This document shows, in pieces, positions 1-9,823 of a stretch of DNA of 64,000 nt. Where the stretch lies: assembly GCA_022601135.1 (NCBI GenBank), contig JAHZJB010000142.1, forward strand, positions 1-64,000, given 5' to 3'. The notes beneath the pieces are model-generated. The model was not told the origin of the DNA. It worked only from the letters and a program-made list of their open reading frames with translations, and searched no databases. Source of the DNA: Actinomycetes bacterium (GTDB lineage Bacteria; Actinomycetota; Actinomycetes; Mycobacteriales; Mycobacteriaceae). The position numbers and the translations under genes were made by a program. The stretch's first letter is position 1. Every line of letters begins with the position of its first letter.

Positions 1-157
<157 letters not shown>

Positions 158-165
158 TCAGCGAC

Positions 166-318
166 ATGGGTGAATCGACAGCAACGATCCTGGCGGCAGC
201 CGACCAGCTGGCCAACGCCGACGAGCAGATGGTCCGCGGTTACCTCTCCGATCCGGCTGCGCAGTCTTCGACCGTGGCCCCTTCGGTTTCTATAGTTTGC
301 GCAGCCGCAGCCGATTGA
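166..318 (+). pseudogene. atpF remnant (ATP synthase subunit b) with internal deletion
   Basis: An ATG 8 bases after the atpE stop opens a 50-codon frame starting MGESTATILAA, which matches the start of mycobacterial AtpF (MGExSATILAA). The membrane helix and stalk are missing: the next residues, ADQLANADEQMVRGYL, resemble the C-terminal part of AtpF. The frame then degenerates and stops at 316-318 inside the 3' end of coaA on the opposite strand. I read this as a deletion scar in a duplicated atp segment. A misassembly junction is the alternative. Confidence 0.6.
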
Positions 319-1228
319 TGGAGTGGTCGGCGTCCTTACGCAACACCAGTGTGGCCCGTGGCCGGGTGGGCAGGATGTTGTTGATCAGGTTGGGTCGGTT
401 GATGGAGTGCCAGATCTCCCGGGCGGCGCACCCCGCCTGATGGTCGGTCAGCGTTGAGTAGTGGTGGAAATGGGAGGCGGGATCGGCGAACGCGCCGGCC
501 CGCATCGACAGGAATCGCGAGACGTACCACTGCTCGATGTCCTCGATGCGCGCGTCGACGTACACCGAGAAATCGAATAGATCGGACACCATCAGGGCCG
601 GGCCGGTCTGCAGCACATTGAGTCCCTCGAGAATCAGGATGTCGGGGTGCCGGATGATCTGCTTGTCGCCGGGAACGATGTCGTAGAGCAGGTGTGAATA
701 CACCGGCGCGCACACCGCGTCGGCGCCGGACTTCACCGCGGTGACGAAGCGCATCAACCCCCTGCGGTCGTAGCTCTCCGGAAAGCCCTTACGGTGCATC
801 AGGTTTCGTCGATTCAACTCGGCATTCGGATACAGAAATCCGTCCGTGGTGACCAGGTCGACGCGAGGGTGGTGTTCCCAGCGCGCCAGCAACGCCTGCA
901 GCACGCGGGCCGTGGTCGACTTCCCGACGGCCACGCTGCCCGCCACTCCTATGACGAACGGTACGGGCCGGTCCGGGTGCTGTTTCGGCTCGCCGAGGAA
1001 TTCCGCGGTCGTGGCGAAGAGCGCCTGCCGCGCCGCCACCTGCAAATGGATCAGCCGAGCCAGCGGCAGGTACACCTCTTCGACCTCGAGCAAGTCGAGC
1101 TTTTCACCGAGTCCGCGCAGCCGGACCAGCTCGACCTCGGTCAGTTTCAGCGGCGTCGACATCCGGAGTGCACGCCATTGACTTCGGTCGAACTCCACGT
1201 AGGGGCTGGGTTCGCTCAGCCGCGCCAT
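290..1228 (-). CDS. coaA: Type I pantothenate kinase
   Basis: 312 residues, the usual mycobacterial CoaA length. It phosphorylates pantothenate with ATP, the first and controlling step of coenzyme A synthesis, in the cytoplasm. The P-loop GSVAVGKS is at residues 97-104. [12 protein letters not shown] and the RPNL...[14 protein letters not shown] tail follow as in characterised CoaA. The frame is open further upstream to 1333, but the family N-terminus [15 protein letters not shown] fixes the start at 1228. It is divergent from the DUF885 gene, with 31 bases between the starts. Its 3' end overlaps the atpF remnant. Confidence 0.97.
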   Translation of the reverse strand: MARLSEPSPYVEFDRSQWRALRMSTPLKLTEVELVRLRGLGEKLDLLEVEEVYLPLARLIHLQVAARQALFATTAEFLGEPKQHPDRPVPFVIGVAGSVAVGKSTTARVLQALLARWEHHPRVDLVTTDGFLYPNAELNRRNLMHRKGFPESYDRRGLMRFVTAVKSGADAVCAPVYSHLLYDIVPGDKQIIRHPDILILEGLNVLQTGPALMVSDLFDFSVYVDARIEDIEQWYVSRFLSMRAGAFADPASHFHHYSTLTDHQAGCAAREIWHSINRPNLINNILPTRPRATLVLRKDADHSINRLRLRKL

Positions 1229-1245
1229 GCAGACAGTCTTGCAGT

Positions 1246-1251
1246 TAGCGT
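1246..1251 (+). promoter_or_regulatory. Putative -10 box (TAGCGT) of the DUF885 gene
   Basis: TAGCGT lies 8 bases before the ATG at 1260. A TANNNT hexamer this close implies a leaderless transcript and supports 1260 as the start. Confidence 0.45.
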
Positions 1252-1259
1252 GGAACGCC

Positions 1260-2495
1260 ATGGACGTAGGTATGGATTCGGAAGCAACGCCGGCTTCCGC
1301 ACCCTCGGCAACGCTGATCCGTGAGTACCTCATGCTCGGGCTGCGCTTCGACAGAATCGAGGACGGCTACGTCGACTCGTTCACCGGAGACCCGGCGCTG
1401 AAGCGGACGGTCGCTGCAGAGCCGCAGCCGGACCCCGCCGATCTGGCCCGCCAGGCCGAGCGGCTGCAGGCCGAACTCCCGGCGGGGTTGGACGATGCAC
1501 GTGCGGCGTTCGTCGGGGCGCACCTCCGCGCATTGGCCTGCGCCGGCCGTAAGTTCAGCGGTGCGGAGGTCGGGTTCGTCGACGAAGTCGAGTCCTACTT
1601 CGACGTCCGGATTACCAAGGGTGATCCCGACGACTACCGCCGGGCACACGCCAAGCTGGACGACGCGCTCGGTGGCTCCGGCAGGCTCACCGACCGAATG
1701 CAGGCCTACCGTGCTGCCGAAGAGATCCCGCCCGATCGCCTCGAGGAGTGCATCCACGCGTTCTCCAGTGCGTTGCGCGATCGGGTGCGGGCGGCGTTCC
1801 CGTTACCCGCCACCGAGACCATCGACTACGAGGTCGTCACTGACAAGCCATGGTCGGGATTCAACTACTACCTGGGCGGCTACCGGTCCACGGTCGCGGT
1901 CAACGCAGACCTCAAGCAGCAGATGTCGAACCTGCCCAGGCTGGTGGCCCACGAGTCCTATCCCGGCCACCACACCGAACACTGTCGCAAGGAATCGGGT
2001 CTGGTGGCGGGCAAGGGTCAGGTCGAGCAGACCATTTTTCTCGTCAACACCCCGCAGTGCCTGATGGCCGAGGGGCTGGCCGATCTGGCGCTGTATGCCG
2101 GGGTGGGGCCGAACTGGGGCACCTGGGCGGCTGACATCTACGCCGACCTGGGTCTGCGTTTCGATGGCGAACGGGCTGAGCTGGTCTCGGAGGCGGCGGC
2201 TGCCCTGGCCGACGTTCGCCAGGATGCCGCGCTGATGCTGCACGACGAACACCGCGACGTGGACGACGTCGTCGATTTCCTTAAGCGTTGGCTGCTGATC
2301 GGCGACGAACGGGCTGCTCAAACGCTGCGTTTCCTGTCTTCGCCGCTGTGGCGCGCGTATACGAGCACCTACGTCGAGGGCTACCGCCTGCTGCGGGGCT
2401 GGCTGGACGCGCGACCCGGCGGGGTGAGTGTGACCGAGCGCTTCGGCACCCTGCTGGACGAGCCGTTGATCCCGTCGTCGTTGCGGACCGTCTAA
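1260..2495 (+). CDS. DUF885 family protein, putative metallopeptidase-like
   Basis: 411 residues with no signal peptide. The DUF885 hallmark is present: [13 protein letters not shown] contains an HExxH-like zinc motif with the family's PGHH extension. The C-terminal half is helical, as in the family. DUF885 proteins are often called carboxypeptidase-like, but no substrate is established, so function stays open. The start at 1260 is chosen because of the TANNNT box 8 bases upstream; ATG 1272 is an alternative, and an open frame begins at 1227 over the coaA start. It is followed after 121 bases by glyA on the same strand. Confidence 0.8.
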   Translation: MDVGMDSEATPASAPSATLIREYLMLGLRFDRIEDGYVDSFTGDPALKRTVAAEPQPDPADLARQAERLQAELPAGLDDARAAFVGAHLRALACAGRKFSGAEVGFVDEVESYFDVRITKGDPDDYRRAHAKLDDALGGSGRLTDRMQAYRAAEEIPPDRLEECIHAFSSALRDRVRAAFPLPATETIDYEVVTDKPWSGFNYYLGGYRSTVAVNADLKQQMSNLPRLVAHESYPGHHTEHCRKESGLVAGKGQVEQTIFLVNTPQCLMAEGLADLALYAGVGPNWGTWAADIYADLGLRFDGERAELVSEAAAALADVRQDAALMLHDEHRDVDDVVDFLKRWLLIGDERAAQTLRFLSSPLWRAYTSTYVEGYRLLRGWLDARPGGVSVTERFGTLLDEPLIPSSLRTV

Positions 2496-2603
2496 CGCGC
2501 CAGGCACCCCGGGCGCGCTGTGCGTTTTCGTTCGCAACGCGCCGCGGCAAGCGTATGAGACCGCACAGCCCGGGCTTCTCGCCGCCCCGGCGCGGGGGCC
2601 GTC

Positions 2604-2609
2604 TAGGCT
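2604..2609 (+). promoter_or_regulatory. Putative -10 box (TAGGCT) of glyA
   Basis: TAGGCT ends 7 bases before the ATG at 2617, and there is no ribosome-binding site between them. This fits a leaderless transcript. Confidence 0.5.
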
Positions 2610-2616
2610 CGCTGGC

Positions 2617-4080
2617 ATGACTGCAATGTCCGCCACGGGTCAGGGTTCCGAGTACGCCGAGACCGCGAGCGAGGCCTACCGGGCCGCTCTGCAGGTGATC
2701 GAGACCGTCGAACCAAGAATCGCCGCCGCCACCCGCAAAGAGCTTGCTGATCAACGGGATTCCCTCAAGTTGATCGCGAGTGAGAACTATGCGTCGCCAG
2801 CGGTGTTGCTGACCATGGGCACCTGGTTATCGGACAAGTACGCCGAGGGCACCATCGGGCACCGGTTCTATGCGGCCTGCCAGAACGTGGATGCCGTCGA
2901 GGCGCTGGCCGCCGAGCATGCTCGCGAACTTTTCGGTGCCCCGTACGCCTACGTGCAGCCGCATTCCGGTATCGATGCCAACCTGGTCGCGTACTGGGCG
3001 ATCCTGGCCACCAAGATAGAGGCGCCGGCGCTGGCGGACTTCGGTGCCAAAAACGTCAACGACCTGTCCGAGGCCGATTGGGAAACGCTGCGCGCCACGC
3101 TCGGCAACCAGCGGCTATTGGGTATGTCCCTGGACGCCGGAGGTCACCTCACACACGGTTTCCGGCCCAATATCTCGGGAAAAATGTTCCACCAGCGCCA
3201 GTACGGCACCGATCCCGAAACCGGTCTGCTCGACTACGACGCCGTTGCCGCCGCGGCCCGCGAGTTCAAGCCGTTGGTGCTCGTCGCCGGCTACTCGGCA
3301 TACCCGCGCCGGGTGAACTTCGCCAAGATGCGCGAGATCGCCGACGAGGTGGGGGCCACCCTGATGGTCGACATGGCGCACTTCGCCGGCCTGGTCGCGG
3401 GCAAGGTATTCGTGGGCGATGAGGATCCGGTGCCGCACGCGCACGTCACGACGACCACGACGCACAAGTCGCTGCGGGGGCCGCGCGGCGGGTTGATCAT
3501 GGCGACCGAGGAATATGCGCCGGCTGTCGACAAGGGATGTCCGATGGTGCTCGGTGGCCCGCTGGCGCACGTGATGGCTGCCAAGGCCGTCGCGCTGGCC
3601 GAGGCTCGCCAGCCGGCGTTCCAGGACTACGCCCGGCGCATCGCGGACAACGCCAAGGCGCTGGCCGGTGGTTTCCTCAATCGAGGAGCCCGCCTGGTCA
3701 CCGGCGGCACCGACAATCACGTCGTGCTGCTGGATGTGACCTCGTTCGGGCTCACCGGTCGACAGGCTGAGTCGGCGCTGCTGGACTCGGGGATCGTGAC
3801 CAACCGCAACTCGATCCCCGCCGATCCGAACGGCGCCTGGTACACCAGCGGTATCCGGTTCGGTACGCCCGCCCTGACCACGCGAGGCTTCGGCCCCGAC
3901 GACTTCGACCGCGTCGCCGAACTCGTGGTCGAGGTGCTGAGCAACGCCCAACCGACGGCCGCCTCCAACGGCCCGTCCAAGGCCAAGTACGTCCTGGCAG
4001 ACGGTACGGCCGAGCGGGTGCACGCGGCGTCGGCTGAACTCCTGGCAGCCAATCCGCTCTACCCGGGCCTGACGCTGTAG
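2617..4080 (+). CDS. glyA: Serine hydroxymethyltransferase, long form
   Basis: A PLP enzyme that interconverts serine and glycine with tetrahydrofolate, supplying one-carbon units. The PLP lysine is K284 in [15 protein letters not shown], and [11 protein letters not shown] (about 251-261) and [11 protein letters not shown] (53-63) are family motifs. At 487 residues it is about 60 longer than M. tuberculosis GlyA1, with an extra stretch around residues 127-165 ([18 protein letters not shown]...) and a longer N-terminus. It therefore belongs to the actinobacterial long form but occupies the glyA1 position next to coaA and desA2. A second in-frame ATG at codon 4 is possible, but the -10 box favours 2617. 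Confidence 0.95.
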   Translation: MTAMSATGQGSEYAETASEAYRAALQVIETVEPRIAAATRKELADQRDSLKLIASENYASPAVLLTMGTWLSDKYAEGTIGHRFYAACQNVDAVEALAAEHARELFGAPYAYVQPHSGIDANLVAYWAILATKIEAPALADFGAKNVNDLSEADWETLRATLGNQRLLGMSLDAGGHLTHGFRPNISGKMFHQRQYGTDPETGLLDYDAVAAAAREFKPLVLVAGYSAYPRRVNFAKMREIADEVGATLMVDMAHFAGLVAGKVFVGDEDPVPHAHVTTTTTHKSLRGPRGGLIMATEEYAPAVDKGCPMVLGGPLAHVMAAKAVALAEARQPAFQDYARRIADNAKALAGGFLNRGARLVTGGTDNHVVLLDVTSFGLTGRQAESALLDSGIVTNRNSIPADPNGAWYTSGIRFGTPALTTRGFGPDDFDRVAELVVEVLSNAQPTAASNGPSKAKYVLADGTAERVHAASAELLAANPLYPGLTL

Positions 4081-4141
4081 CGCCGCGCAAAGTCGGCCGC
4101 GACACCCCGCGCCCGATTTCCAAGAACGTGTGTATGCGGGT

Positions 4142-4147
4142 TACAGT
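4142..4147 (+). promoter_or_regulatory. Putative -10 box (TACAGT) of desA2
   Basis: TACAGT ends 6 bases before the ATG at 4154, the spacing of a leaderless mycobacterial mRNA. It supports MAQKPV as the true N-terminus over the in-frame GTG/ATG codons upstream. Confidence 0.5.
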
Positions 4148-4153
4148 TACTTT

Positions 4154-4981
4154 ATGGCACAGAAACCTGTCGCTAATGCACTGACCGTTGAGCTCGAGCC
4201 CGTCGTTACCCGGGAGCTGCGGCGTCACCTCGACTCCGAGGACCTGTGGTACGCGCACGACTACGTTCCGTTCGATCAGGGTGAGAACTTCGCGTTCCTG
4301 GGCGGAACCGACTGGGACCCGGCGGTTGTGACGCTGCCCAAGCCCATCACCGATGCGCTGGAGATTCTCCTGATCACCAAGGACAACCTCGCCGGCTACC
4401 ATCGCGAGCTGGTCGAGCACTTCATCCTCGAGGCCAAGTGGGGCCGCTGGATGGGGCGCTGGACCGCCGAGGAGCACCTGCATGCCATCGCGTTGCGCAA
4501 CTACCTGGTAGTCACCCGTGAGGTCGACCCCACCGCCAACGAGGACGTCCGCGTCGAACATGTGATGCAGGGGTATCGGGCCGACAGTTACAGCCAGCTG
4601 GAAACGTTGGCATTCATGGCCTTCTTCGAACGGGCGCACTCGGTGTTCTGCCGCAATCTACAGGCGCAGATCGCCGAGCCGACGCTCAAGGCGCTGGTCG
4701 GCAGGATCGCCCAGGACGAGGAACGTCATGAGGAGTTCTTCGCCAATCTCATCAGCCACTGCCTGACCTCAGCCCGCGACGAGACGATCGAGGCGATCGC
4801 GCGCCGGGCCGGCGAACTCGACGTGGTGGGCGCCGACATCACGGCCTACCGCGACAAGGTGGCCGTTGTCGCCGAGGCAGGCATCTTCGATCAGGACGAA
4901 CTGCGCCGCGTCATCTCCGAGCGCATCACCGCGTGGGGAGTGGCCGACGAGCCCCAGTTGCGACAGTTCATCAGCTGTTAA
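4154..4981 (+). CDS. desA2: Acyl-[ACP] desaturase-family diiron protein DesA2
   Basis: 275 residues, the same length as M. tuberculosis DesA2 (Rv1094) and near-identical in motifs. Ferritin-like diiron ligands are visible as E70 (DALEILL), HRELVEHF (83-90), AEEHLH (105-110) and DEERHEEFF near residue 200. The family introduces a double bond into ACP-bound fatty acids that feed membrane and mycolic acid synthesis. In DesA2 orthologues the electron partner and exact substrate are uncertain. Same strand as glyA, 73 bases downstream, with its own likely promoter. Confidence 0.93.
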   Translation: MAQKPVANALTVELEPVVTRELRRHLDSEDLWYAHDYVPFDQGENFAFLGGTDWDPAVVTLPKPITDALEILLITKDNLAGYHRELVEHFILEAKWGRWMGRWTAEEHLHAIALRNYLVVTREVDPTANEDVRVEHVMQGYRADSYSQLETLAFMAFFERAHSVFCRNLQAQIAEPTLKALVGRIAQDEERHEEFFANLISHCLTSARDETIEAIARRAGELDVVGADITAYRDKVAVVAEAGIFDQDELRRVISERITAWGVADEPQLRQFISC

Positions 4982-5001
4982 TCCGCGCACCACTCCACTT
5001 C

Positions 5002-5020
5002 GGCGCGTCTGCAAGGCGCC
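5002..5020 (+). promoter_or_regulatory. Inverted repeat upstream of phoAT
   Basis: GGCGC (5002-5006) pairs with GCGCC (5016-5020) across a 9-base loop, and an outer ACTCC (4992-4996) can pair with GGAGT (5033-5037). It lies after the desA2 stop and before the phoAT promoter. It could act as a weak terminator or as an operator. There is no U-tract, so confidence is low. Confidence 0.3.
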
Positions 5021-5036
5021 AAAGCCACACTCGGAG

Positions 5037-5042
5037 TAGCGT
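5037..5042 (+). promoter_or_regulatory. Putative -10 box (TAGCGT) of phoAT-phoH2
   Basis: TAGCGT ends 8 bases before the ATG at 5051, consistent with a leaderless start for the small antitoxin frame. Confidence 0.45.
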
Positions 5043-5050
5043 CGTTTTCG

Positions 5051-5191
5051 ATGGCTAGCGACATGCTCTGCTGTCCGGGCGGTCCCGATCTTTCGATCAC
5101 AAAGGACCGGCCCCGGTCCTGGAGACCGCTGTGTGTCCACCGAGATGTTCGTGTGGGGCCGCATGAACTCGCGCAGTCTCAGGAGCGTTAA
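5051..5191 (+). CDS. phoAT: PhoAT, small antitoxin-like peptide upstream of PhoH2
   Basis: A 46-codon frame beginning MASDMLCCPGG and ending AQSQER. Its TAA (5189-5191) directly abuts the GTG start of phoH2 at 5192, so the two are translationally coupled, and the phoH2 ribosome-binding site AGGAG (5181-5185) lies inside this frame. Mycobacterial PhoH2 toxins are known to be preceded by a short antitoxin gene, phoAT, at this position. The peptide is Arg/Asp-rich without a recognisable DNA-binding fold. Position, coupling and the upstream -10 box are the evidence; sequence conservation was not checked. ATG 5063 is an alternative start. Confidence 0.65.
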   Translation: MASDMLCCPGGPDLSITKDRPRSWRPLCVHRDVRVGPHELAQSQER

Positions 5192-6532
5192 GTGACTGAA
5201 TCGCAGGGCTGGCGGAGCCAGCAATCGGGCCAGAGTCGGACCTTCGTGCTCGACACCTCCGTGCTGCTCTCCGATCCCTGGGCGTGTACGAGGTTCGCCG
5301 AACACCAGGTGGTCGTTCCTTTGGTGGTCATCAGCGAACTGGAAGCCAAGCGGCATCATCACGAGCTCGGCTGGTTCGCCCGGCAGGCACTGCGTATGTT
5401 CGACGACCTACGTCTCGAACACGGGCGGCTGGACCAGCCGATTCCGGTAGGCGACCATGGCGGCACTGTGCACGTCGAGCTCAATCACAGCGATCCCACT
5501 GTGCTTCCTGCTGGGTTTCGGACCGACAGCAACGATTCGCGGATACTGACCTGCGCTGCCAACCTCGCCGCGGAAGGCAAGCGAGTTACGTTGGTGAGTA
5601 AGGATATTCCGCTTCGGGTGAAGGCGGGGGCGGTCGGGTTGGCCGCGGATGAGTACCACGCACAGGACGTCATCGCCTCCGGATGGACTGGGATGGCCGA
5701 GCTCGAAGTCTCCAGTGTGGAGGTCGACGGGCTGTTCGCAGGCGGAGAGATCGAGCTCGAGCCCGCCCGCGACTTTCCATGCCACACCGGAATCCGGTTG
5801 CTGGGCAATAACTCTCACGCGCTGGGCCGGGTCAATGCGGACAAGCGCGTGCAACTGGTGCGCGGTGACCGCGAGGTGTTTGGTCTTCGCGGCCGCTCCG
5901 CAGAGCAGCGGGTGGCGCTGGACCTGCTGCTCGACGAATCCGTCGGCATCGTTTCACTGGGCGGCAAGGCGGGCACCGGAAAGTCTGCACTGGCCCTGTG
6001 CGCGGGCCTGGAAGCCGTGCTGGAGCGGCGCACCCATCGCAAGGTGGTCGTGTTCCGTCCGCTGTATGCGGTCGGTGGTCAACAACTCGGCTACCTCCCC
6101 GGCAGCGAGAACGAAAAGATGGGGCCGTGGGCCCAGGCCGTCTTCGACACGCTCGAGGGCCTCGCCAGCCCGGCCGTGCTCGAAGAAGTGCTTGCCCGCG
6201 GCATGCTCGAGGTACTTCCACTGACCCACATCCGGGGACGATCGCTGCACGACTCGTTCGTGATCGTCGACGAGGCGCAGTCCTTGGAGCGCAACGTCCT
6301 TCTCACGGTGTTGTCGCGGCTGGGCACGGGCTCGCGGGTGGTGCTGACCCACGATGTCGCCCAGCGCGACAACCTGCGCGTCGGTCGTCATGACGGCGTC
6401 GCGGCAGTGATCGAGAAGCTGAAGGGTCATCCGTTGTTCGCGCACATCACGCTGCTACGCAGCGAGCGCTCGCCCATCGCGGCGCTGGTCACCGAGATGC
6501 TGGAGGAAATCAGCCCCGGCGCCCTGCCCTGA
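5192..6532 (+). CDS. phoH2: PhoH2: PIN-domain RNase fused to PhoH ATPase
   Basis: 446 residues in two domains. The N-terminal PIN nuclease (about 15-150) carries the acidic set D21 ([11 protein letters not shown]), E49 (ISELEAK), D115 (NDSRIL) and D138. The C-terminal PhoH RecA-like ATPase (about 230-440) has Walker A GKAGTGKS at 259-265 and Walker B VIVDEAQ at 357-363. Characterised mycobacterial PhoH2 is a sequence-specific RNA helicase/RNase and the toxin half of PhoAT-PhoH2. The GTG start follows a good AGGAG site and the phoAT stop. It converges on fum with only 14 bases between stops. Confidence 0.95.
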   Translation: MTESQGWRSQQSGQSRTFVLDTSVLLSDPWACTRFAEHQVVVPLVVISELEAKRHHHELGWFARQALRMFDDLRLEHGRLDQPIPVGDHGGTVHVELNHSDPTVLPAGFRTDSNDSRILTCAANLAAEGKRVTLVSKDIPLRVKAGAVGLAADEYHAQDVIASGWTGMAELEVSSVEVDGLFAGGEIELEPARDFPCHTGIRLLGNNSHALGRVNADKRVQLVRGDREVFGLRGRSAEQRVALDLLLDESVGIVSLGGKAGTGKSALALCAGLEAVLERRTHRKVVVFRPLYAVGGQQLGYLPGSENEKMGPWAQAVFDTLEGLASPAVLEEVLARGMLEVLPLTHIRGRSLHDSFVIVDEAQSLERNVLLTVLSRLGTGSRVVLTHDVAQRDNLRVGRHDGVAAVIEKLKGHPLFAHITLLRSERSPIAALVTEMLEEISPGALP

Positions 6533-6546
6533 CTCCCGGCATCCGG

Positions 6547-7977
6547 CTACTGGCCGTCGCGGACCTTCGCCATGGCCAGCACGTCGAGGCGCTTATCCAG
6601 CTCCTCCAAGGAGAGCTTGTCACCGATCAGCCCGCGGTCGATGACGGTCTGCTTGATCGTCTTGTGCTCCTTGAGGGCTTCCTTGGCGACCTTGGCGGCC
6701 TCCTCGTACCCGATCGCGGAGTTCAGCGGTGTCACGATCGACGGCGACGACTCCGCCAGCTCCCGCAGGTGTCGTTCGTTGGCTACCAGGCCGTCGATGC
6801 ACCTGGAGGCGAACAACTTCGAGACATTGGTCAGCAGGGTGAAGGATTCCAGCACATTGCGGGCCATCATCGGGATGTAGACGTTGAGCTCGAACGCTCC
6901 CGACAGGCCGCCGACGGTGACGGCCGCATCGTTGCCGATGACCTGTGCGGCGACCTGCGTCACGGCTTCCGGGAGCACGGGGTTGACCTTGCCCGGCATG
7001 ATCGAGCTGCCCGGCTGCAGGTCGGGCAGCTGTAGCTCGCCCAGCCCGGTGAGCGGGCCCGACCCCATCCAGCGAACGTCGTTGGCGATCTTGGTCAGCG
7101 AGACCGCGATGGTCTTCAGTGCACCAGATGCTTCGACCAACCCGTCGCGCGCCGCTTGAGCTTCGAAAGGGTTGGTGGCAGTGCGTAGTTCGGCTACTCC
7201 GGTTTGGTTGACCAGAACCGCGACGACTTTGGCGCCGAAGCCGTCGGGAGCATTGAGGCCGGTGCCCACCGCCGTGCCGCCGATGGCGAGTTCGCCCAAA
7301 CGCGGCAGTGCGGCCTTGACTCGCTCGATTCCGGCCTCGATCTGGCGGGCGTAACCGCTGAACTCCTGGCCGAGGGTCACTGGGACCGCGTCCATCAGGT
7401 GGGTGCGTCCGGACTTGACCACCGTGTGCCACTGGCGGGCCTTTGCCTCCAGTGAGTCGTGGAGCACCTCCAGGGCGGGAATGAGATGACGCACGGCGGC
7501 TTCGGTGGCCGCGATGTGTGTTGCCGTCGGGAACGTGTCATTGGAACTCTGCGACATGTTCACGTCGTCGTTCGGGTGAACGGAGACTGGCGGGTTCGCG
7601 CCTGCCGCAATGCTGGCGATGACCTCGTTGGCGTTCATGTTCGAGCTGGTACCCGAACCGGTCTGGAAGACGTCGATGGGGAACTGGTCGTCGTGAAGAC
7701 CGTTGGCGATTTCGTCGGCGGCGGCGATGATCGCGTCGGCCTTCTCCGGGGATAGCTTCCCGAGGTCCTTGTTGACCTGGGCGCACGCGCCCTTGAGCAG
7801 ACCGAGTGCCCGGATCTGAGTGCGTTCGAGGCCGCGGCCGGAGATCGGGAAGTTCTCCACGGCCCGCTGCGTCTGCGCGCGCCAGAGCGCATCTACCGGA
7901 ACCCTGACCTCGCCCATGGTGTCGTGCTCGATCCGGTACTTCCCGGCTTCCTTCTGAACAGCGGCGTCGGTGCTCAT
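6547..7977 (-). CDS. fum: Class II fumarate hydratase
   Basis: 476 residues of the FumC/aspartase family. It hydrates fumarate to L-malate in the TCA cycle without an iron-sulfur cluster. The family signature [11 protein letters not shown] is present, along with [14 protein letters not shown] and the SSNDTFPTA loop. The start [19 protein letters not shown] at 7977 follows an AGAAGGG ribosome-binding site; the upstream extension of the open frame (to 8142) is low-complexity Arg-rich sequence overlapping glpX and is rejected. It lies 23 bases after glpX, giving the same glpX-fum operon as Rv1099c-Rv1098c. Confidence 0.96.
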   Translation of the reverse strand: MSTDAAVQKEAGKYRIEHDTMGEVRVPVDALWRAQTQRAVENFPISGRGLERTQIRALGLLKGACAQVNKDLGKLSPEKADAIIAAADEIANGLHDDQFPIDVFQTGSGTSSNMNANEVIASIAAGANPPVSVHPNDDVNMSQSSNDTFPTATHIAATEAAVRHLIPALEVLHDSLEAKARQWHTVVKSGRTHLMDAVPVTLGQEFSGYARQIEAGIERVKAALPRLGELAIGGTAVGTGLNAPDGFGAKVVAVLVNQTGVAELRTATNPFEAQAARDGLVEASGALKTIAVSLTKIANDVRWMGSGPLTGLGELQLPDLQPGSSIMPGKVNPVLPEAVTQVAAQVIGNDAAVTVGGLSGAFELNVYIPMMARNVLESFTLLTNVSKLFASRCIDGLVANERHLRELAESSPSIVTPLNSAIGYEEAAKVAKEALKEHKTIKQTVIDRGLIGDKLSLEELDKRLDVLAMAKVRDGQ

Positions 7978-8000
7978 GTGTGCCCTTCTGGTGTTGGTGA

Positions 8001-9029
8001 TTACGGCAACGGATGCGCGGCGGACTTGTCGCCGGTGAAGTCGACTGCGGAGTACTCGTTGAGCTTGGATAGACGGTGGTAGGCCTCGATCGTCCGCACG
8101 GTGCCGGACTTGGAGCGCATCACGATCGACTGCGTGGTGCACCCGCCACCGTAGTACTGCACACCCTTGAGCAGGTCGCCGTCGGTGACGCCGGTGGCGG
8201 AAAAGAACACGTTCTCCCCGGAAACCAGATCCTCGGTGGTCAGTACCCGGTCGAGGTCATGGCCGCGATCCAGGGCCTTCTGCCGCTCGGCGTCATCGGT
8301 CGGGGCGAGTTGGGCCTGGATCGCCCCGCCCATGCAGCGGATTGCCGCGGCAGTGATGATGCCCTCCGGGGTGCCGCCGATGCCGACGAGAAGATCGGTA
8401 CCCGACTCCGGACGGCACGCCGAAATCGCACCGGCGACGTCGCCGTCGGAGATCAGTCGGATGCGGGCGCCGGCTTCGCGCACGTCGGCCATCAGTTGGT
8501 TGTGCCGGGGCCGGTCCAGTACGCACACGGTGAGGTCGGCGACGGTCACGTTCTTCGCTTTGGCGACGGCCCGGATGTTCTCGCCGATCGGGGCGGTGAT
8601 GTCGATGGCGTCCACGGCGTCGGGTCCCACCGCGATCTTGTTCATGTAGAAGACTGCCGACGGGTCGAACATCGCGCCGCGTTCGGCCACAGCCAGCACC
8701 GAGATGGCGTTGGGCATGCCCTTACTCATCAGCGTGGTGCCGTCGACCGGGTCGACCGCGAAGTCGCAGTCCGGCCCGTCTCCATTGCCGACTTCCTCGC
8801 CGTTGTAGAGCATCGGCGCGTTGTCCTTCTCGCCCTCGCCGATCACGACCACACCGCGCATCGATACCGATTTGACCAGTTGGCGCATCGCGTCGACTGC
8901 CGCGCCGTCGCCGCCCTCCTTGTCGCCCCGTCCGACCCAACGTCCTGCGGCCATCGCGCCCGCCTCGGTCACCCGTACGAGCTCGAGGGCGAGATTTCGG
9001 TCCGGGGCTTCACGACGTGCTGCGCTCAT
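8001..9029 (-). CDS. glpX: Class II fructose-1,6-bisphosphatase
   Basis: 342 residues. It removes phosphate from fructose-1,6-bisphosphate in gluconeogenesis, an essential step when mycobacteria grow on lipids. Metal and phosphate motifs of the GlpX lithium-sensitive phosphatase fold are clear: [46 protein letters not shown] and GGTPEGI. The start [20 protein letters not shown] (9029) is preferred over ATG 9086, which would overlap the divergent DUF4245 gene. M. tuberculosis GlpX is about 20 residues longer at the N-terminus. First gene of the glpX-fum operon. Confidence 0.96.
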   Translation of the reverse strand: MSAARREAPDRNLALELVRVTEAGAMAAGRWVGRGDKEGGDGAAVDAMRQLVKSVSMRGVVVIGEGEKDNAPMLYNGEEVGNGDGPDCDFAVDPVDGTTLMSKGMPNAISVLAVAERGAMFDPSAVFYMNKIAVGPDAVDAIDITAPIGENIRAVAKAKNVTVADLTVCVLDRPRHNQLMADVREAGARIRLISDGDVAGAISACRPESGTDLLVGIGGTPEGIITAAAIRCMGGAIQAQLAPTDDAERQKALDRGHDLDRVLTTEDLVSGENVFFSATGVTDGDLLKGVQYYGGGCTTQSIVMRSKSGTVRTIEAYHRLSKLNEYSAVDFTGDKSAAHPLP

Positions 9030-9084
9030 GGGCAAGATTCTCCCATTAGCGAGTCCAGGATCGGGAGCTGGGATACTGGCAGTC

Positions 9085-9810
9085 ATGACGACGCCGCCCG
9101 AGCCGGGACATCGGGTCAGCAGTGACCCGGGCTCCGAGCCTGAAGGTCCAGGCCGCGAGGCTCCATCGGGTCATGCGGCTCCGGCACCTCGCCCTGCCAA
9201 GTCGCGCCTTCTGCATGACGGCCGCGACATGTTCTGGTCGTTGGCCCCGCTGGTGCTGGTCTGTGTGATCTTCGCCGGTCTGCTGGGAATGTGCTCGCTT
9301 TCGCCGACCGGCCCCGGGCCCGGGCCGATGCCCGACTACGACGCACCGGCTGCGTTGCAGGCCGACGCCGAGGCGCTCAAGATTCCCATCCGGTTGCCCG
9401 CACTGCCCGACGGGTGGCGCTCGAACTCGGGTGGTCGCGACGGAATCGACGGGGGGCGCACTGACCCCGTGTCCGGCCAGCCGGTGCGCGCGGTCAGCTC
9501 GATCGTGGGCTACCTGACGCCCACCGGCCGGTACCTGAGCCTGACGCAGAGCAGCGCCGACGAGGACCAGCTGATCGCCGCCCTGGGTACTGACCTGGTT
9601 CCGACCGGGACGGAGGACGTCGACGGCGTCACCTGGGTCGTCTACGAGGGCGGCGATCGGGACGGGCATCCCGCCGAGCCGGTGTGGACCACCCGGTTGC
9701 GCGGCCCCGATGGGCCTGTCCAGATCGCGCTCAGGGGGGCGGCAGGTACGGACGAGTACCGTACCCTGGCGGCTGCGACCCAATCTCAGTCGCCGCTGCC
9801 GGCTACGTGA
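9085..9810 (+). CDS. DUF4245 membrane-anchored protein (Rv1100-like)
   Basis: 241 residues: a cytoplasmic Pro/Glu-rich N-terminus (1-48), one transmembrane helix (about 50-70, [20 protein letters not shown]), and an extracytoplasmic DUF4245 domain containing [27 protein letters not shown] and TWVVYEGG. No biochemical role is known. It is divergent from glpX, with 55 bases between starts, the same arrangement as Rv1100 beside glpX. ATG 9085 gives a compact product; a much longer open frame upstream runs antisense inside glpX and is rejected. Confidence 0.85.
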   Translation: MTTPPEPGHRVSSDPGSEPEGPGREAPSGHAAPAPRPAKSRLLHDGRDMFWSLAPLVLVCVIFAGLLGMCSLSPTGPGPGPMPDYDAPAALQADAEALKIPIRLPALPDGWRSNSGGRDGIDGGRTDPVSGQPVRAVSSIVGYLTPTGRYLSLTQSSADEDQLIAALGTDLVPTGTEDVDGVTWVVYEGGDRDGHPAEPVWTTRLRGPDGPVQIALRGAAGTDEYRTLAAATQSQSPLPAT

Positions 9811-9823
9811 CACAGGAGACGCC

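Noticed and set aside
1229..1333. N-terminal extension of coaA by 35 codons
   Set aside because: The extension overlaps the divergent DUF885 gene and is absent from the conserved CoaA family, which begins [14 protein letters not shown].
2496..2616. Glycine riboswitch before glyA
   Set aside because: The region lacks the conserved paired GGA-rich cores, and the -10 box placement implies no leader RNA.
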